Source: Aquimarina atlantica (lineage in GTDB: Bacteria > Bacteroidota > Bacteroidia > Flavobacteriales > Flavobacteriaceae). Taken from it: a DNA stretch of 64,000 bases. Both the position numbers and the translations under genes were made by a program. The stretch is taken from NCBI RefSeq assembly GCF_000626715.1, contig NZ_AQRA01000001.1, forward strand, positions 1 through 64,000, in the 5' to 3' direction. Of the stretch, positions 35,678 through 44,187 are shown piece by piece (the stretch's first letter is position 1; the number at the start of each line of letters is the position of its first letter). The notes below the pieces were generated by a model. That model saw only the letters and a program-made list of their open reading frames with translations, did not search any database and was not told the origin of the DNA.

Positions 35678-36142
35678 ATGAGTAAAAAGTACATTGCCGA
35701 AATTAATATTGCCAAAATGAAAGCCCCATTAGATTCTCCTTTACTAAAAGAATTCGTAGATTTTCTGGAGCCAATTAATAAACTAGCCGATGAGAGTCCA
35801 GGATTTGTGTGGAGATTAAAAGATGATGATGGTAGTTCTGCCGCAAATATAGAATCTCCTTTAGAAGATGATATGATGCTCATTAATATGTCTGTTTGGG
35901 AAAATCTTACATCTCTTAAAGATTTTGCCTATGGTACCGTACATAGCTATTTTGTGAGAGATGGTAGAAAATGGTTCGAAAGAATGAAGAGTCCACATAT
36001 GGTACTATGGTGGGTAGATAGTGATCATATACCAACAATAGAAGAAGCCTTATCTAAATTGAGACATATAGAAGAATATGGACCAACTTCTGATGCATTT
36101 AATTTTAAAAAAGTTTTTAATAGTATAGGAGAAGAAATTTGA
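35678..36142 (+). CDS. DUF3291 domain-containing protein
   Basis: A 154-residue cytoplasmic protein of the DUF3291 family, which has the ferredoxin-like fold of antibiotic-biosynthesis-monooxygenase relatives. Visible family features are IAEINIAKMKAPLDSPLLKEFVDFL, the central SPGFVWRLKDDDG, MLINMSVWENLTSLKDFAYG and WWVDSDHIPTIEEALSKL. No activity is established for the family. An AraC-type regulator follows 54 bp downstream on the same strand, so the two may form one unit. Confidence 0.88.
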   Translation: MSKKYIAEINIAKMKAPLDSPLLKEFVDFLEPINKLADESPGFVWRLKDDDGSSAANIESPLEDDMMLINMSVWENLTSLKDFAYGTVHSYFVRDGRKWFERMKSPHMVLWWVDSDHIPTIEEALSKLRHIEEYGPTSDAFNFKKVFNSIGEEI

Positions 36143-36196
36143 GTTTATGATATTATGTTTATATTGATGAAAGAATAAAGCAATGAACCCGGATAT

Positions 36197-37084
36197 ATGA
36201 GGCCTGTTAAAGCAATAGAAAAGGTGCCAAATTATCATTTATATGGTAATAAGATAGAAGGCGAAATCGCCTCGTTTTTTAATATGAGACGCTTAGAAGA
36301 ATTATCAGACGGTGTTACTACTGTAGTGCATCATCCTCATCGACACTTTAATCTCTTTCAAATCATATGGGTAACCCATGGTCGTGGAAACATTATGATA
36401 GACGAAAAAATGTATGAAATGAAGAAGGGTACACTGTTTTATATTCACCCGGGCGTAGTTCATGCATGCGAAAATTCTAACGACTTTAAAGGGTTTGTAT
36501 TACATTTTTCTCCAGATGTTTTGTTATCACAAATGGGAACCAATACCAGTTTTGAAATTATAAATACTGCCATACATAATACATTTTTAGCAGTACGAAC
36601 TAATGAAGAAGAAAAAGCAATTAGCAGTAGTATTACAGAGCTATGGAAAGAATTTACCAATGATTATGTAGAGAAAGATCAGATTATTAAAAATCATCTT
36701 AATGTTTTGATGATCCATATACAGCGACAGATGCATAATGATCAGGATTTTGGAGTTAGCACATCTGGGAATATGATTGTAAAATCTTTTAGAGCATTAA
36801 TCGAACAAGAGTATAAAAAAGAAAGAAGTGTTAGTTACTATGCTTCGTTATTACATATCACACCAACTTATCTAAACGATACAGTAAAGAAATCAACAGG
36901 AAAAACAGCAGGAGAATTGATTAGAGAACGTGTTATTTTAGAAGCTAAACGACTTCTAATTTTTAGCAAACAAAGTATATCTGAGATTGCTTTTGAGTTG
37001 CACTTTGAAGATTCTGCTTATTTCTGGAAATTTTTTAAGAAATATGTATCTATTTCTCCAAAATCATTTAGAGAACAACATTAA
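36197..37084 (+). CDS. AraC family transcriptional regulator with cupin sensor domain
   Basis: A 295-residue regulator. The N-terminal half (about 35-150) is an AraC-type cupin ligand-binding domain (HHPHRHFNLFQIIWVTHGRG, FYIHPGVVHACEN). The C-terminal 100 residues carry two helix-turn-helix motifs (VSYYASLLHITPTYLNDTVK and ISEIAFELHFEDSAYFWKFF, ending FRE). It probably senses a small molecule and could control the adjacent DUF3291 gene. Its stop codon overlaps that of the convergent membrane-protein gene by 4 bp (TTAA). Confidence 0.92.
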   Translation: MRPVKAIEKVPNYHLYGNKIEGEIASFFNMRRLEELSDGVTTVVHHPHRHFNLFQIIWVTHGRGNIMIDEKMYEMKKGTLFYIHPGVVHACENSNDFKGFVLHFSPDVLLSQMGTNTSFEIINTAIHNTFLAVRTNEEEKAISSSITELWKEFTNDYVEKDQIIKNHLNVLMIHIQRQMHNDQDFGVSTSGNMIVKSFRALIEQEYKKERSVSYYASLLHITPTYLNDTVKKSTGKTAGELIRERVILEAKRLLIFSKQSISEIAFELHFEDSAYFWKFFKKYVSISPKSFREQH

Positions 37085-37653
37085 TTAACCATCATTACTG
37101 TAACCTGAAAAATTTCACCGATAACTCCGAACAAGGCTAGTATTAAACCAAATGCTCCCAAAGCTCTGCCATGAGCATATCGATCTAAGTAATTTAAAAT
37201 ACGGGCGATAGTTTTTAAAATAATTAATAGAATTGTTATCACTATAAAAGAACCAAACATTAAAATACCCATACTCGAAAATACAATACCAAGCCACCCA
37301 ACAAACCAAGCGAAATAGTCAAAGTAATCAAAAAAATAATCTTTAGGACGTTCATATAGAATAGGCACATATTTCTGGCAAACCCAAAAACAACCTAATA
37401 ATGCTAATGTGATAGAAAGGTGCATCAAAACAGCAAGAGGTAGTGATGTGCCATCTTTGGGACTACGCTTTTTAATGATGTTGAATAATCGATCAATTAA
37501 AATATCAATTCCTTTTTCAATTCGATCTGCTTTAGATGGTAGACGTACTTCAATGAATGCCAAGGCAAACCCGATCAGCTCCAAAGGAAGGCTTATGATC
37601 TGAACAATATCTGCATTATAGTCGGTAAATATCCCCACAACATAAAAATACAT
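37081..37653 (-). CDS. Integral membrane protein of unknown function
   Basis: A 190-residue protein with about four membrane helices: near residues 10-35 (IVQIISLPLELIGFALAFIEV), 70-90 (LPLAVLMHLSITLALLGCFWV), 110-145 and 160-188 (ALGAFGLILALFGVIGEIFQV). Between helices 1 and 2 lies a charged cytoplasmic stretch (RLPSKADRIEKGIDILIDR). No family is recognised. It is transcribed away from the tRNA-Met gene upstream and is separated from it by a terminator. Confidence 0.75.
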   Translation of the reverse strand: MYFYVVGIFTDYNADIVQIISLPLELIGFALAFIEVRLPSKADRIEKGIDILIDRLFNIIKKRSPKDGTSLPLAVLMHLSITLALLGCFWVCQKYVPILYERPKDYFFDYFDYFAWFVGWLGIVFSSMGILMFGSFIVITILLIILKTIARILNYLDRYAHGRALGAFGLILALFGVIGEIFQVTVMMVN

Positions 37654-37666
37654 TTTCTGAACTAAA

Positions 37667-37697
37667 TAAAAAAAGCTGACCTATATAAGTCAGCTTT
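37667..37697 (-). terminator. Terminator of tRNA-Met
   Basis: On the minus strand AAAGCTGAC pairs with GTCAGCTTT (arms 37689-37697 and 37672-37680), followed by a T-run. Confidence 0.9.
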
Positions 37698-37713
37698 CTT
37701 TTATTAATTCTAG

Positions 37714-37787
37714 TAGCGAGAACGAGATTTGAACTCGTGACCTCCGGGTTATGAATCCGACGCTCTAACCAACTGAGCTACCTCGCC
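37714..37787 (-). tRNA. tRNA-Met (anticodon CAU)
   Basis: A 74-nt cloverleaf read from the minus strand. Acceptor GGCGAGG pairs with TCTCGCT (G1-U72 and G7-U66 wobbles), discriminator A. The D-arm is GCTC...GAGC, the anticodon loop TTCATAA, and the T-arm ACGAG/CTCGT with loop TTCAAAT. The 3' CCA is not encoded (ACT follows). The anticodon stem has an A-C mismatch next to the loop. The absence of initiator features (G1-U72 rather than an unpaired 1-72, no G-C triplet) points to elongator Met. A lysidine-modified tRNA-Ile2 also has CAU and is not fully excluded. Confidence 0.93.
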
Positions 37788-37985
37788 ATTTTCCTTATTT
37801 CTACGTAATCAAACCATTAAAAAAGATCTGATATATTAGAATACTTTTTATAGTATTGCTAAGGAGGGTGCAAATATAAAAACAAAATAGAATCACGCAA
37901 ACAATAATGCATAATTAATTTTTTTTTCAATGTACTTTTAAAGTCGGTAATTAATCTATATATTGGCTTACCAACAATTAATGAT

Positions 37986-38378
37986 ATGTCTGAAAAAACT
38001 AAATATGAACTTGAATTTGTGGTACAGTCATCACCGCAACTATTATATCAATATATATCTACACCTTCGGGACTCTCAGAGTGGTTCGCAGATAATGTAA
38101 ACTCAAGAGGAGAGTTATTTACATTTATCTGGGATGATTCTGAAGAAGATGCAAAACTTTTAAGTAAAAAAAGTGGTGAACGGGTAAAGTTTAGATGGGT
38201 AGAAGATGAAGATGATGGAAATGATTACTTCTTTGAAATGCGTATTCAGGTTGATGAAATAACCAAGGATGTTTCTCTTATGGTTACGGATTACTCTGAA
38301 GATGATGAAATGGATGAAAACAAAATGTTATGGGATAATATGATTGGAAACCTAAAACACGTATTAGGTTCGGCATAA
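37986..38378 (+). CDS. START-like domain protein
   Basis: A 130-residue SRPBCC/START-like protein typical of Bacteroidota: EKTKYELEFVVQSSPQLLYQY, then PSGLSEWFADNV, the FRWVEDEDDGNDYFFEMRI strand, and a C-terminal helix MLWDNMIGNLKHVLGSA. The fold forms a hydrophobic pocket for ligands; the ligand is unknown. The protein is strongly acidic. It lies in the order START-like, class IV aminotransferase, YqgE, HU. Confidence 0.9.
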   Translation: MSEKTKYELEFVVQSSPQLLYQYISTPSGLSEWFADNVNSRGELFTFIWDDSEEDAKLLSKKSGERVKFRWVEDEDDGNDYFFEMRIQVDEITKDVSLMVTDYSEDDEMDENKMLWDNMIGNLKHVLGSA

Positions 38379-38409
38379 CTCTTCTTTTTTATAATACAAA
38401 TCTTTATAC

Positions 38410-38439
38410 CCCATAAACATTAAAATTTATGGGAATTTT
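38410..38439 (+). terminator. Hairpin plus T-run abutting the next start codon
   Basis: CCCATAAA (38410-38417) pairs with TTTATGGG (38426-38433), loop CATTAAAA, then AATTTTTT immediately before the aminotransferase ATG at 38442. It looks like an intrinsic terminator but occupies the whole leader of the next gene, so it could act as an attenuator or translation block. Confidence 0.7.
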
Positions 38440-38441
38440 TT

Positions 38442-39290
38442 ATGGTTAATATCAACGGAAATTTACTAGAAGATCATAAAGCAGTATTGGCTATTGATAA
38501 TAGAGGATATGCATACGGAGATGCTTTATTCGAAACAATTAGAGTTAATGCAGGAACTATTTTATTTTGGGAAGATCATTATTTTCGGTTAATGGCTTCG
38601 ATGCGTATTCTTAGAATGCAAATCCCTATGTCGTTTACCCCAGAATTTTTGGAAAAGGAAATCATAGATCTTATCACAGCAAATGAGTTAATGAACGCCT
38701 CGGTAAGAGTAAAATTAATGGTAAATAGGGGAGCTGGCGGGCTATATACGCCCGCTTCTAGTGATATAGAATACAACATATTGGCTTCTCAATTAACATC
38801 TAATTTTTATACGATTTCTGATCAGAAATATGAAGTTACGCTGTTTAAAGATCATTACGTAAGTACAGATATGCTATCTACGATAAAATCAACAAATAAA
38901 CTGGTTAATGTTCTTGGCGGAATTTTTGCAAAAGAAAATGGTTTTGATAATTGTTTACTGATCAATTCTGATAAAATGATTATTGAAGCTTTAAATGGAA
39001 ACTTGTTTCTTGTAAAAGGTAATACGATAAAAACACCTCCAATAACAGATGGGTGCCTAAAAGGTATATTGAGAACTCAATTATTAAGAATTCTTGAAAA
39101 ATTACCAGAATATCAATTAGAAGAAGCTTCTATTTCCCCTTTTGAGTTACAAAAGGCAGATGAATTATTTGTTACAAATGTAATTACAGGAATTTTACCA
39201 ATTACCAAGTTTAGAAAGAAGGAATATACTTCTAAGACGAGTAAGAGATTATTAGGAATATTAAATACTAGGATAAGGTTAGGAAATTAA
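38442..39290 (+). CDS. Class IV aminotransferase (aminodeoxychorismate lyase-like)
   Basis: A PLP enzyme of 282 residues of fold type IV. It starts with the family's NRGYAYGDALFETIRV, carries the catalytic lysine in LSTIKSTNKLVNVLGG, and the PLP-phosphate loop in ITDGCLKGILR and FVTNVITGILPI. Length and motifs fit 4-amino-4-deoxychorismate lyase (PabC), which makes p-aminobenzoate for folate, but branched-chain or D-amino-acid transaminases share this fold, so the substrate is not certain. A hairpin with a T-run sits directly before the start codon. The gene converges on YqgE with a 4-bp overlap of stop codons. Confidence 0.87.
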   Translation: MVNINGNLLEDHKAVLAIDNRGYAYGDALFETIRVNAGTILFWEDHYFRLMASMRILRMQIPMSFTPEFLEKEIIDLITANELMNASVRVKLMVNRGAGGLYTPASSDIEYNILASQLTSNFYTISDQKYEVTLFKDHYVSTDMLSTIKSTNKLVNVLGGIFAKENGFDNCLLINSDKMIIEALNGNLFLVKGNTIKTPPITDGCLKGILRTQLLRILEKLPEYQLEEASISPFELQKADELFVTNVITGILPITKFRKKEYTSKTSKRLLGILNTRIRLGN

Positions 39291-39847
39291 TTGTAAGTAG
39301 GATTCTCCGGAGCATTAGACCAAAGAACATATTCTCCTCCTAGTTCTATCATTTTTTCTTTCCAGAAAGTATCACAGGATTTTCCGAAAATATTCTTTTT
39401 GTAATTATTTTCGACAATTACCCATGAGTTGGCTTCAAGTTCCTGGTTAAGTTGCTTAGAATCCCAGCCAGAATACCCTAAGAAAAATCTGATTTCATTT
39501 GGAGTGATTTTATCTTCAACAATAAGCCTCGAAACAATAGAAAAATCTCCTCCCCAATAAATACCACCAGATATTTCTACACTGTTAGGAATTAAATCAG
39601 GGACTTTGTGTATAAAATACAGGTTGTCTTGTTCAACTGGTCCGCCATTATAGATCTTAAATTCCATTTCAATTTCAGGAACCAGATCAGCAAGAAAGTA
39701 CTCAAGTGGTTTGTTCATTATAAAACCAATAGACCCTTGCTCACTATGATCCGCCAAAAGAACAACCGAACGATTAAAAGACACATCTCCTATAATAGAT
39801 GGCTCAGCAATTAATAAATGTCCTTTTGATGGTTGTAGTGATATCAT
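39287..39847 (-). CDS. YqgE/AlgH family protein
   Basis: A 186-residue protein of the YqgE/AlgH family (UPF0301). It starts with the typical KGHLLIAEPSIIGDVSFNRSVVLLADH and continues GSIGFIMNKPLEYFLADLVPE, then YNGGPVEQDNLYFIHK and the ending FFLGYSGWDSKQLNQELE. Its molecular role is unresolved; AlgH was first linked to alginate regulation in Pseudomonas. It is the gene downstream of HU on the minus strand but is separated from it by a terminator. Confidence 0.95.
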   Translation of the reverse strand: MISLQPSKGHLLIAEPSIIGDVSFNRSVVLLADHSEQGSIGFIMNKPLEYFLADLVPEIEMEFKIYNGGPVEQDNLYFIHKVPDLIPNSVEISGGIYWGGDFSIVSRLIVEDKITPNEIRFFLGYSGWDSKQLNQELEANSWVIVENNYKKNIFGKSCDTFWKEKMIELGGEYVLWSNAPENPTYN

Positions 39848-39928
39848 ACTAACAATTTTACTTATCTTAAATCTAAATAATTATTTCTAATAATCAAAGT
39901 AGTTAGGTGTTTTTTGCCAAAAAATCAT

Positions 39929-39952
39929 AAAAAAAACTCCCAATTTTGGGAG
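39929..39952 (-). terminator. Terminator of the HU gene
   Basis: Minus strand: CTCCCAA/TTGGGAG stem (39937-39952) followed by eight T (39936-39929). Confidence 0.9.
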
Positions 39953-39980
39953 CTTTTAGATAATATCGAAAACGAACTGA

Positions 39981-40253
39981 TTAGTTTACCGAACTTGATA
40001 AATCAGCACCAGCCTTAAACTTAACAACGTTTTTAGCAGCGATTTTAATAGTCTTACCAGTTTGTGGATTTCTACCTTCTCTAGCAGCTCTTCTAGAAAC
40101 TGACCAAGATCCAAATCCTACTAAAGAAACACGTCCTCCTTTTTTAAGAGTACCTTCAACGTTTCCTAAGAAAGATTCTAAGGCTTTTTTAGCCGCTGCT
40201 TTAGTAATTCCAGCGTCAGCTGCCATTGCATCGATTAATTCTGTTTTGTTCAT
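39981..40253 (-). CDS. HU family DNA-binding protein
   Basis: A 90-residue nucleoid-associated HU/IHF protein. MNKTELIDAMAADAGITKAAAKKAL forms the helical base. The DNA-intercalating beta arm is GSWSVSRRAAREGRNPQTGK, with the R-x-x-R-x-G-R-N-P signature. It bends and compacts DNA. It stands alone, with a consensus promoter 57 bp upstream and a strong terminator downstream, as expected for an abundant protein. Confidence 0.97.
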   Translation of the reverse strand: MNKTELIDAMAADAGITKAAAKKALESFLGNVEGTLKKGGRVSLVGFGSWSVSRRAAREGRNPQTGKTIKIAAKNVVKFKAGADLSSSVN

Positions 40254-40309
40254 AATTCTGTTTTTAAATTAATTGTTGGTTAAACCAATCTTTTATGTTA
40301 AACGCTTTA

Positions 40310-40339
40310 CAAATTTATACGGATTTATGATTCATGCAA
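40310..40339 (-). promoter_or_regulatory. Promoter of the HU gene
   Basis: Minus strand TTG (40339-40337), 19-bp spacer, TAAATTTG (40317-40310), matching the Bacteroidota -33/-7 consensus. Confidence 0.75.
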
Positions 40340-40440
40340 GGATTGGCCCAGTAAATACAGGGATTTGTTGATAACTCAATGCGATTGTTAATAACCGATG
40401 TTGTTTTAGATACATTTTTAAACCCTATACTACACAGGGG

Positions 40441-41388
40441 CTAGCACATTTTTGCATCTCTATAAAATACATAACCATTCAACAGTGCTTGTGACTCCAT
40501 CGCTTTTTTACCCGGAAGTTGAAGTTTTTTCAATACGATATACCCGTTTTTTACGGCTACCTTGATCGTAGAATCTTCAATAATAATTTTACCTATGTCA
40601 TATGTATGTGCTTCTTCGATAGGCCGAGCATCATATATTTTTATATTTTCAGACGCTCCTTTATTATATAACTCACACCAGGCAGTAGGATAAGGGCTTA
40701 GTCCTCTAATAAGGTTATGAATAGTATGTAAATCGTCTTCCCAATTAATTTTGGTGTTCTCACGATTTAACTTATATGCTGTTTTAAAAGTACTGTCTTT
40801 GGGTTGAGGGATTACTGTTACCGAATCATTTTCTATCGCTTTTATAGTATCTAATACCAAATCAGCACCTTTTTTCATTAGTGTATCATGTAGTATTCCT
40901 GCGGTATCATCATTTTTTATTTCAACTTCTTTCTGAAAAATAAGGTGACCCGTATCTATTTTTTCGTCGATAAAGAAAGTCGTGATTCCGGTCTTTTGCT
41001 CTCCATTAATAACAGCCCAATTAATTGGTGCTGCACCTCTATAATCCGGAAGCAGAGATGCATGTAAATTAAAAGTACCATACTCTGGCATATCCCAAAC
41101 GACTTTTGGAAGCATTCTAAAAGCAACAACTATATTAAGATTAGCTTCCAAAGCTCTTAATTCTTCAATAAAATCTTCATCTTTTAGATTTGTTGGCTGA
41201 AGAACTTTTAGGTTTTTGGATAGTGCATATTCCTTAACCGCAGATGCTTTCAGTTTTCTACCTCTTCCCGCTGGTCTGTCGGGAGCAGTAATAACACCAA
41301 CGACATGATATTTGTTTTCTATGATGGCTTTTAGGGTTTCAACGGCAAAATCCGGTGTCCCCATAAACAGGATTCGTAAGTCTCTCAT
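40441..41388 (-). CDS. fmt: Methionyl-tRNA formyltransferase
   Basis: Transfers a formyl group from 10-formyl-THF to initiator Met-tRNA. The 315-residue protein has the start LRILFMGTPDFAVETLKAI, the loop TAPDRPAGRGRKL, the catalytic region NLHASLLPDYRGAAPINWA with the SLLP motif, followed by GITTFFIDEKIDTGHLIF, and a C-terminal OB-like domain (about 205-315). Its ATG overlaps the recQ stop by one base, so it is the last gene of the AAA-recQ-fmt operon. Confidence 0.97.
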   Translation of the reverse strand: MRDLRILFMGTPDFAVETLKAIIENKYHVVGVITAPDRPAGRGRKLKASAVKEYALSKNLKVLQPTNLKDEDFIEELRALEANLNIVVAFRMLPKVVWDMPEYGTFNLHASLLPDYRGAAPINWAVINGEQKTGITTFFIDEKIDTGHLIFQKEVEIKNDDTAGILHDTLMKKGADLVLDTIKAIENDSVTVIPQPKDSTFKTAYKLNRENTKINWEDDLHTIHNLIRGLSPYPTAWCELYNKGASENIKIYDARPIEEAHTYDIGKIIIEDSTIKVAVKNGYIVLKKLQLPGKKAMESQALLNGYVFYRDAKMC

Positions 41389-43295
41389 TATTTTTGTGCT
41401 AATTGATAGTGATTATCGTGATTGATCCTTATAATTTGATGTTCGTTCATTTCCCGTAATACTCGTAAGGCTAATTTTTCGGGATATGCTAACTGTGCCA
41501 GTAAATCTCTTGAAGATAAGTTTTTTCTTTCTAAAAGCCTTATAATATCGTCTTGTATTTCATTAAGATCTATTGGTGTAGCATTATTTTTTTTGGTAAT
41601 ACAAAAACTACATATACCACAATCGGTAGTTTCTTTTTCTCCAAAGTAGTGAAGTAGCTGCCTGCTTTTGCATTTCGTATTATTTTCTGTAAATCTTAAT
41701 ATTGCTTCTACCTTCTTTATTTTTGAAGTATTTTGTTTTATTAAATGATGTTTAATACTATTAATGGTATGATCATCTTCACGTGGCAATAAGAAGATGA
41801 TTTCTGCATCAGAAATTTTATATATAAATTCTAGTAATTCAGCTTCGTGTAGTTTATGTAATACAGTAATAACTTCTATTTCGGGTCTTCCTACTTTAGA
41901 AGCAATCAAAGGCAGGTTAATCGTTACTTTTTCGTCAAAAATACCGCCATATGTTCTTAAGATAGCCTTGGTAATTAGTTGGTATTCTTTATTATTTTCT
42001 AGAAATTCTAAAAGGTGATTTCCGGTTGTTAGAATATGAACACTGCTTTTTTTGGTATATCGTTGCATAAATCTAATGACACCACAGCGATCCAAAAATT
42101 GTAATGTATTATAGGTAATGAGTGTATTTAACTCATATGTTTTACAAAATGTATTGAATTCAAAATTATGAATAGTCTGTTCACCTTCACCGTATGATAT
42201 CTGAAAATAGTTACATAGCTTTCTATAGACTAGTTTTACTTCGTCTATACCAGGTAATACTTTGATAAATTGATTATGTAGTCTCTGATTATCATTCGTA
42301 TTTTTTAGAAGATAAGCAAAAGATGGTTTACCATCTCGACCAGCTCTACCTGCTTCCTGAAAATAGCTTTCTATACTTTCTGGAATCGTATAATGAATTA
42401 CTGTACGCACATTGGGCTTGTCGATTCCCATGCCAAAAGCATTGGTAGCAACCATCACTCTAATTTCTTCTTTTAACCACTGGTTAAATCGCTTGGTTTT
42501 TTCTTGTGCATCTACACCGCCATGATAGTAGGTTGCCAAATAGCCACTTTCATTAAGAAAATCACTCAACTCTACTGCAGATTTTCTATTTCGAACATAA
42601 ACGATCGAAGTTCCCGGGTATTGATCTAAAATCTGAGTTAGTTTATACTTTTTATCGATTACATTTTCTACTCTATACCCCAGGTTAGATCTAAAAAATG
42701 ATTGTTTAAATATTTTAGGTTGAAAAAGATCCAGTTCTGCCACAATATCATCTACCACTTCTTTGGTGGCAGAAGCAGTTAATGCAATAACAGGAACAGC
42801 AGGATGTATTTTTCTAAGTACTTCTATTTTTTTATAAGAAGGTCTAAAATCATTTCCCCATTGCGAAATACAGTGCGCTTCATCCACAGCAATAAGATTA
42901 ATATTCATTTGTTTTAACCGTTCTTGCACAATGTCTTGTTGAAGACGTTCTGGAGAAAGATAAAGGAACTTATAATTACCATAAATACAATTATCCAGTA
43001 AAGTATCTAATTCTGAATATTTAATACCACTAGGCAATGCAATTGCTTTTATGTTTTTTTGCTGAAGGTGCAGTACCTGATCTTGCATTAATGCAATTAA
43101 CGGAGAAATAACAATACAAATACCTTCTTTTATTAGAGCAGGTACCTGAAAACAAATTGATTTTCCCCCGCCAGTGGGAAGCAATGCAAAAGTGTCTTCT
43201 CCTTCAAGTACCGAAGCTATAATCTCTTCCTGCAATGGCTTAAAGCTATTGTGTTTCCAATATTGCTGTAATATTTTGAGAGGAGATTTTAGCAA
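41388..43295 (-). CDS. recQ: ATP-dependent DNA helicase RecQ
   Basis: A 635-residue superfamily 2 helicase. Visible motifs: Walker A LLPTGGGKSICFQVP, DEAH box AVDEAHCISQWGNDFRPSY, motif III ALTASATKEV, motif V-VI TNAFGMGIDKPNVRTVIHY and QEAGRAGRDG. A RecQ zinc/winged-helix region follows (about 345-530), with cysteines in CKSRQLLHYFGEKE and CGICSFC. A short C-terminal winged-helix-like segment ends the protein; no full HRDC domain is seen, so it is the shorter Bacteroidota type. It unwinds DNA during recombinational repair. It starts 1 bp after the AAA gene and overlaps fmt by 1 bp. Confidence 0.95.
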   Translation of the reverse strand: MLKSPLKILQQYWKHNSFKPLQEEIIASVLEGEDTFALLPTGGGKSICFQVPALIKEGICIVISPLIALMQDQVLHLQQKNIKAIALPSGIKYSELDTLLDNCIYGNYKFLYLSPERLQQDIVQERLKQMNINLIAVDEAHCISQWGNDFRPSYKKIEVLRKIHPAVPVIALTASATKEVVDDIVAELDLFQPKIFKQSFFRSNLGYRVENVIDKKYKLTQILDQYPGTSIVYVRNRKSAVELSDFLNESGYLATYYHGGVDAQEKTKRFNQWLKEEIRVMVATNAFGMGIDKPNVRTVIHYTIPESIESYFQEAGRAGRDGKPSFAYLLKNTNDNQRLHNQFIKVLPGIDEVKLVYRKLCNYFQISYGEGEQTIHNFEFNTFCKTYELNTLITYNTLQFLDRCGVIRFMQRYTKKSSVHILTTGNHLLEFLENNKEYQLITKAILRTYGGIFDEKVTINLPLIASKVGRPEIEVITVLHKLHEAELLEFIYKISDAEIIFLLPREDDHTINSIKHHLIKQNTSKIKKVEAILRFTENNTKCKSRQLLHYFGEKETTDCGICSFCITKKNNATPIDLNEIQDDIIRLLERKNLSSRDLLAQLAYPEKLALRVLREMNEHQIIRINHDNHYQLAQK

Positions 43296-43296
43296 A

Positions 43297-43854
43297 TTAT
43301 TTTATGTTTTTTAGAATAAAGTCATAACGTTCCTTCACAGTTCCAAAAGGTACTTCGATACAGTCATAGCCTAATTGACTATAAGTTTCAAGCAGATGAT
43401 GATGAATTTCTTTTGCTTGTTCAAAGCTTTCATAACGCTCATTGTCTGATACGTAGATATCTTCCCATGGTGGCAGTAAAAAAACCTGATCATACATATG
43501 ATTCTTACAAGCATTTATAAAATTGTCGTCGTATGACTGGTCAAAATAGTTCATATATGCCAGGACATCCGGTATACCTCTATCATAAAATGTAAGATCT
43601 TCTTTTTGTGATATAGCATCTTTAAATTGATCAACCCTTCCATTAAGGATTTGTGTATTAAATTGATAAGGGTCAGAAACAGAAATTATTGGGTTAGAAA
43701 CAATAGTCTTAGAGTCATTACTTTTTAATGCCTCTTGAGTCATACTTCGTATAATCTCATGAAAACAGAAAAAATTTGCTTCTTCAAGTTTATGGATAAC
43801 TGAGGTCTTGCCTGTTCCCGGTGCTCCGGTAATTACAATTCTTTTCTTTGTCAA
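43297..43854 (-). CDS. AAA family ATPase/kinase-like P-loop protein
   Basis: A 185-residue P-loop protein: Walker A ITGAPGTGKTSVIHKLE at the start and a kinase-like DRGIPDVLAYMNYF motif in the middle, followed by VFLLPPWEDIY and a RYESFEQAKEIHHHLLETY lid. This pattern belongs to the AAA_28 (NadR/Ttd14-like) group of small nucleotide-binding proteins and suggests a nucleoside or small-molecule kinase; the substrate is unknown. It is the first gene of the AAA-recQ-fmt operon. Confidence 0.87.
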   Translation of the reverse strand: MTKKRIVITGAPGTGKTSVIHKLEEANFFCFHEIIRSMTQEALKSNDSKTIVSNPIISVSDPYQFNTQILNGRVDQFKDAISQKEDLTFYDRGIPDVLAYMNYFDQSYDDNFINACKNHMYDQVFLLPPWEDIYVSDNERYESFEQAKEIHHHLLETYSQLGYDCIEVPFGTVKERYDFILKNIK

Positions 43855-44187
43855 AGGAATAATTTTGATGCAAATTTCGGAATTATAAAAGGATTTTGAA
43901 AAGAAGTTGTTTAAAGTTTTCTATGCTAACAAACCAAAACAGTTTGATGTATAGTAAGATAATTACAGAAATTAAATATAAATATATATTCTTTGTATGA
44001 AGGTAAAACGGATCATAATACGCTCTGAATAACATCTACGTCTCGATGAAATACAAATATTCAGATTTTAAACAGATATCGAGATAGACGGTCAATTTGA
44101 AGCAGTAATTGAGTTATTCAGCAAAAAGATTTTATACAAAGAATATGATTGCCTTACTTTAATGTTAGTCATAGCATAATATACAAA
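43855..44187. other. Gene-free, apparently decayed region flanked by an inverted repeat
   Basis: ATATTCTTTGTAT (43986-43998) and its exact reverse complement (44134-44146) enclose 135 bp. Inside are TCTCGAT (44041-44047) and ATCGAGA (44078-44084), also inverted. Short coding-like stretches (for example a frame reading DGQFEAVIELFSKKILY near 44088-44138) have no start or complete frame. This could be the remnant of a small mobile element or of a decayed gene. Confidence 0.4.

Noticed and set aside
37714..37787. tRNA-Ile2 (CAU, lysidine-modified)
   Set aside because: Acceptor and T-arm sequence fit the Bacteroidota elongator tRNA-Met better; modification cannot be seen in DNA, so it is kept as an alternative only.
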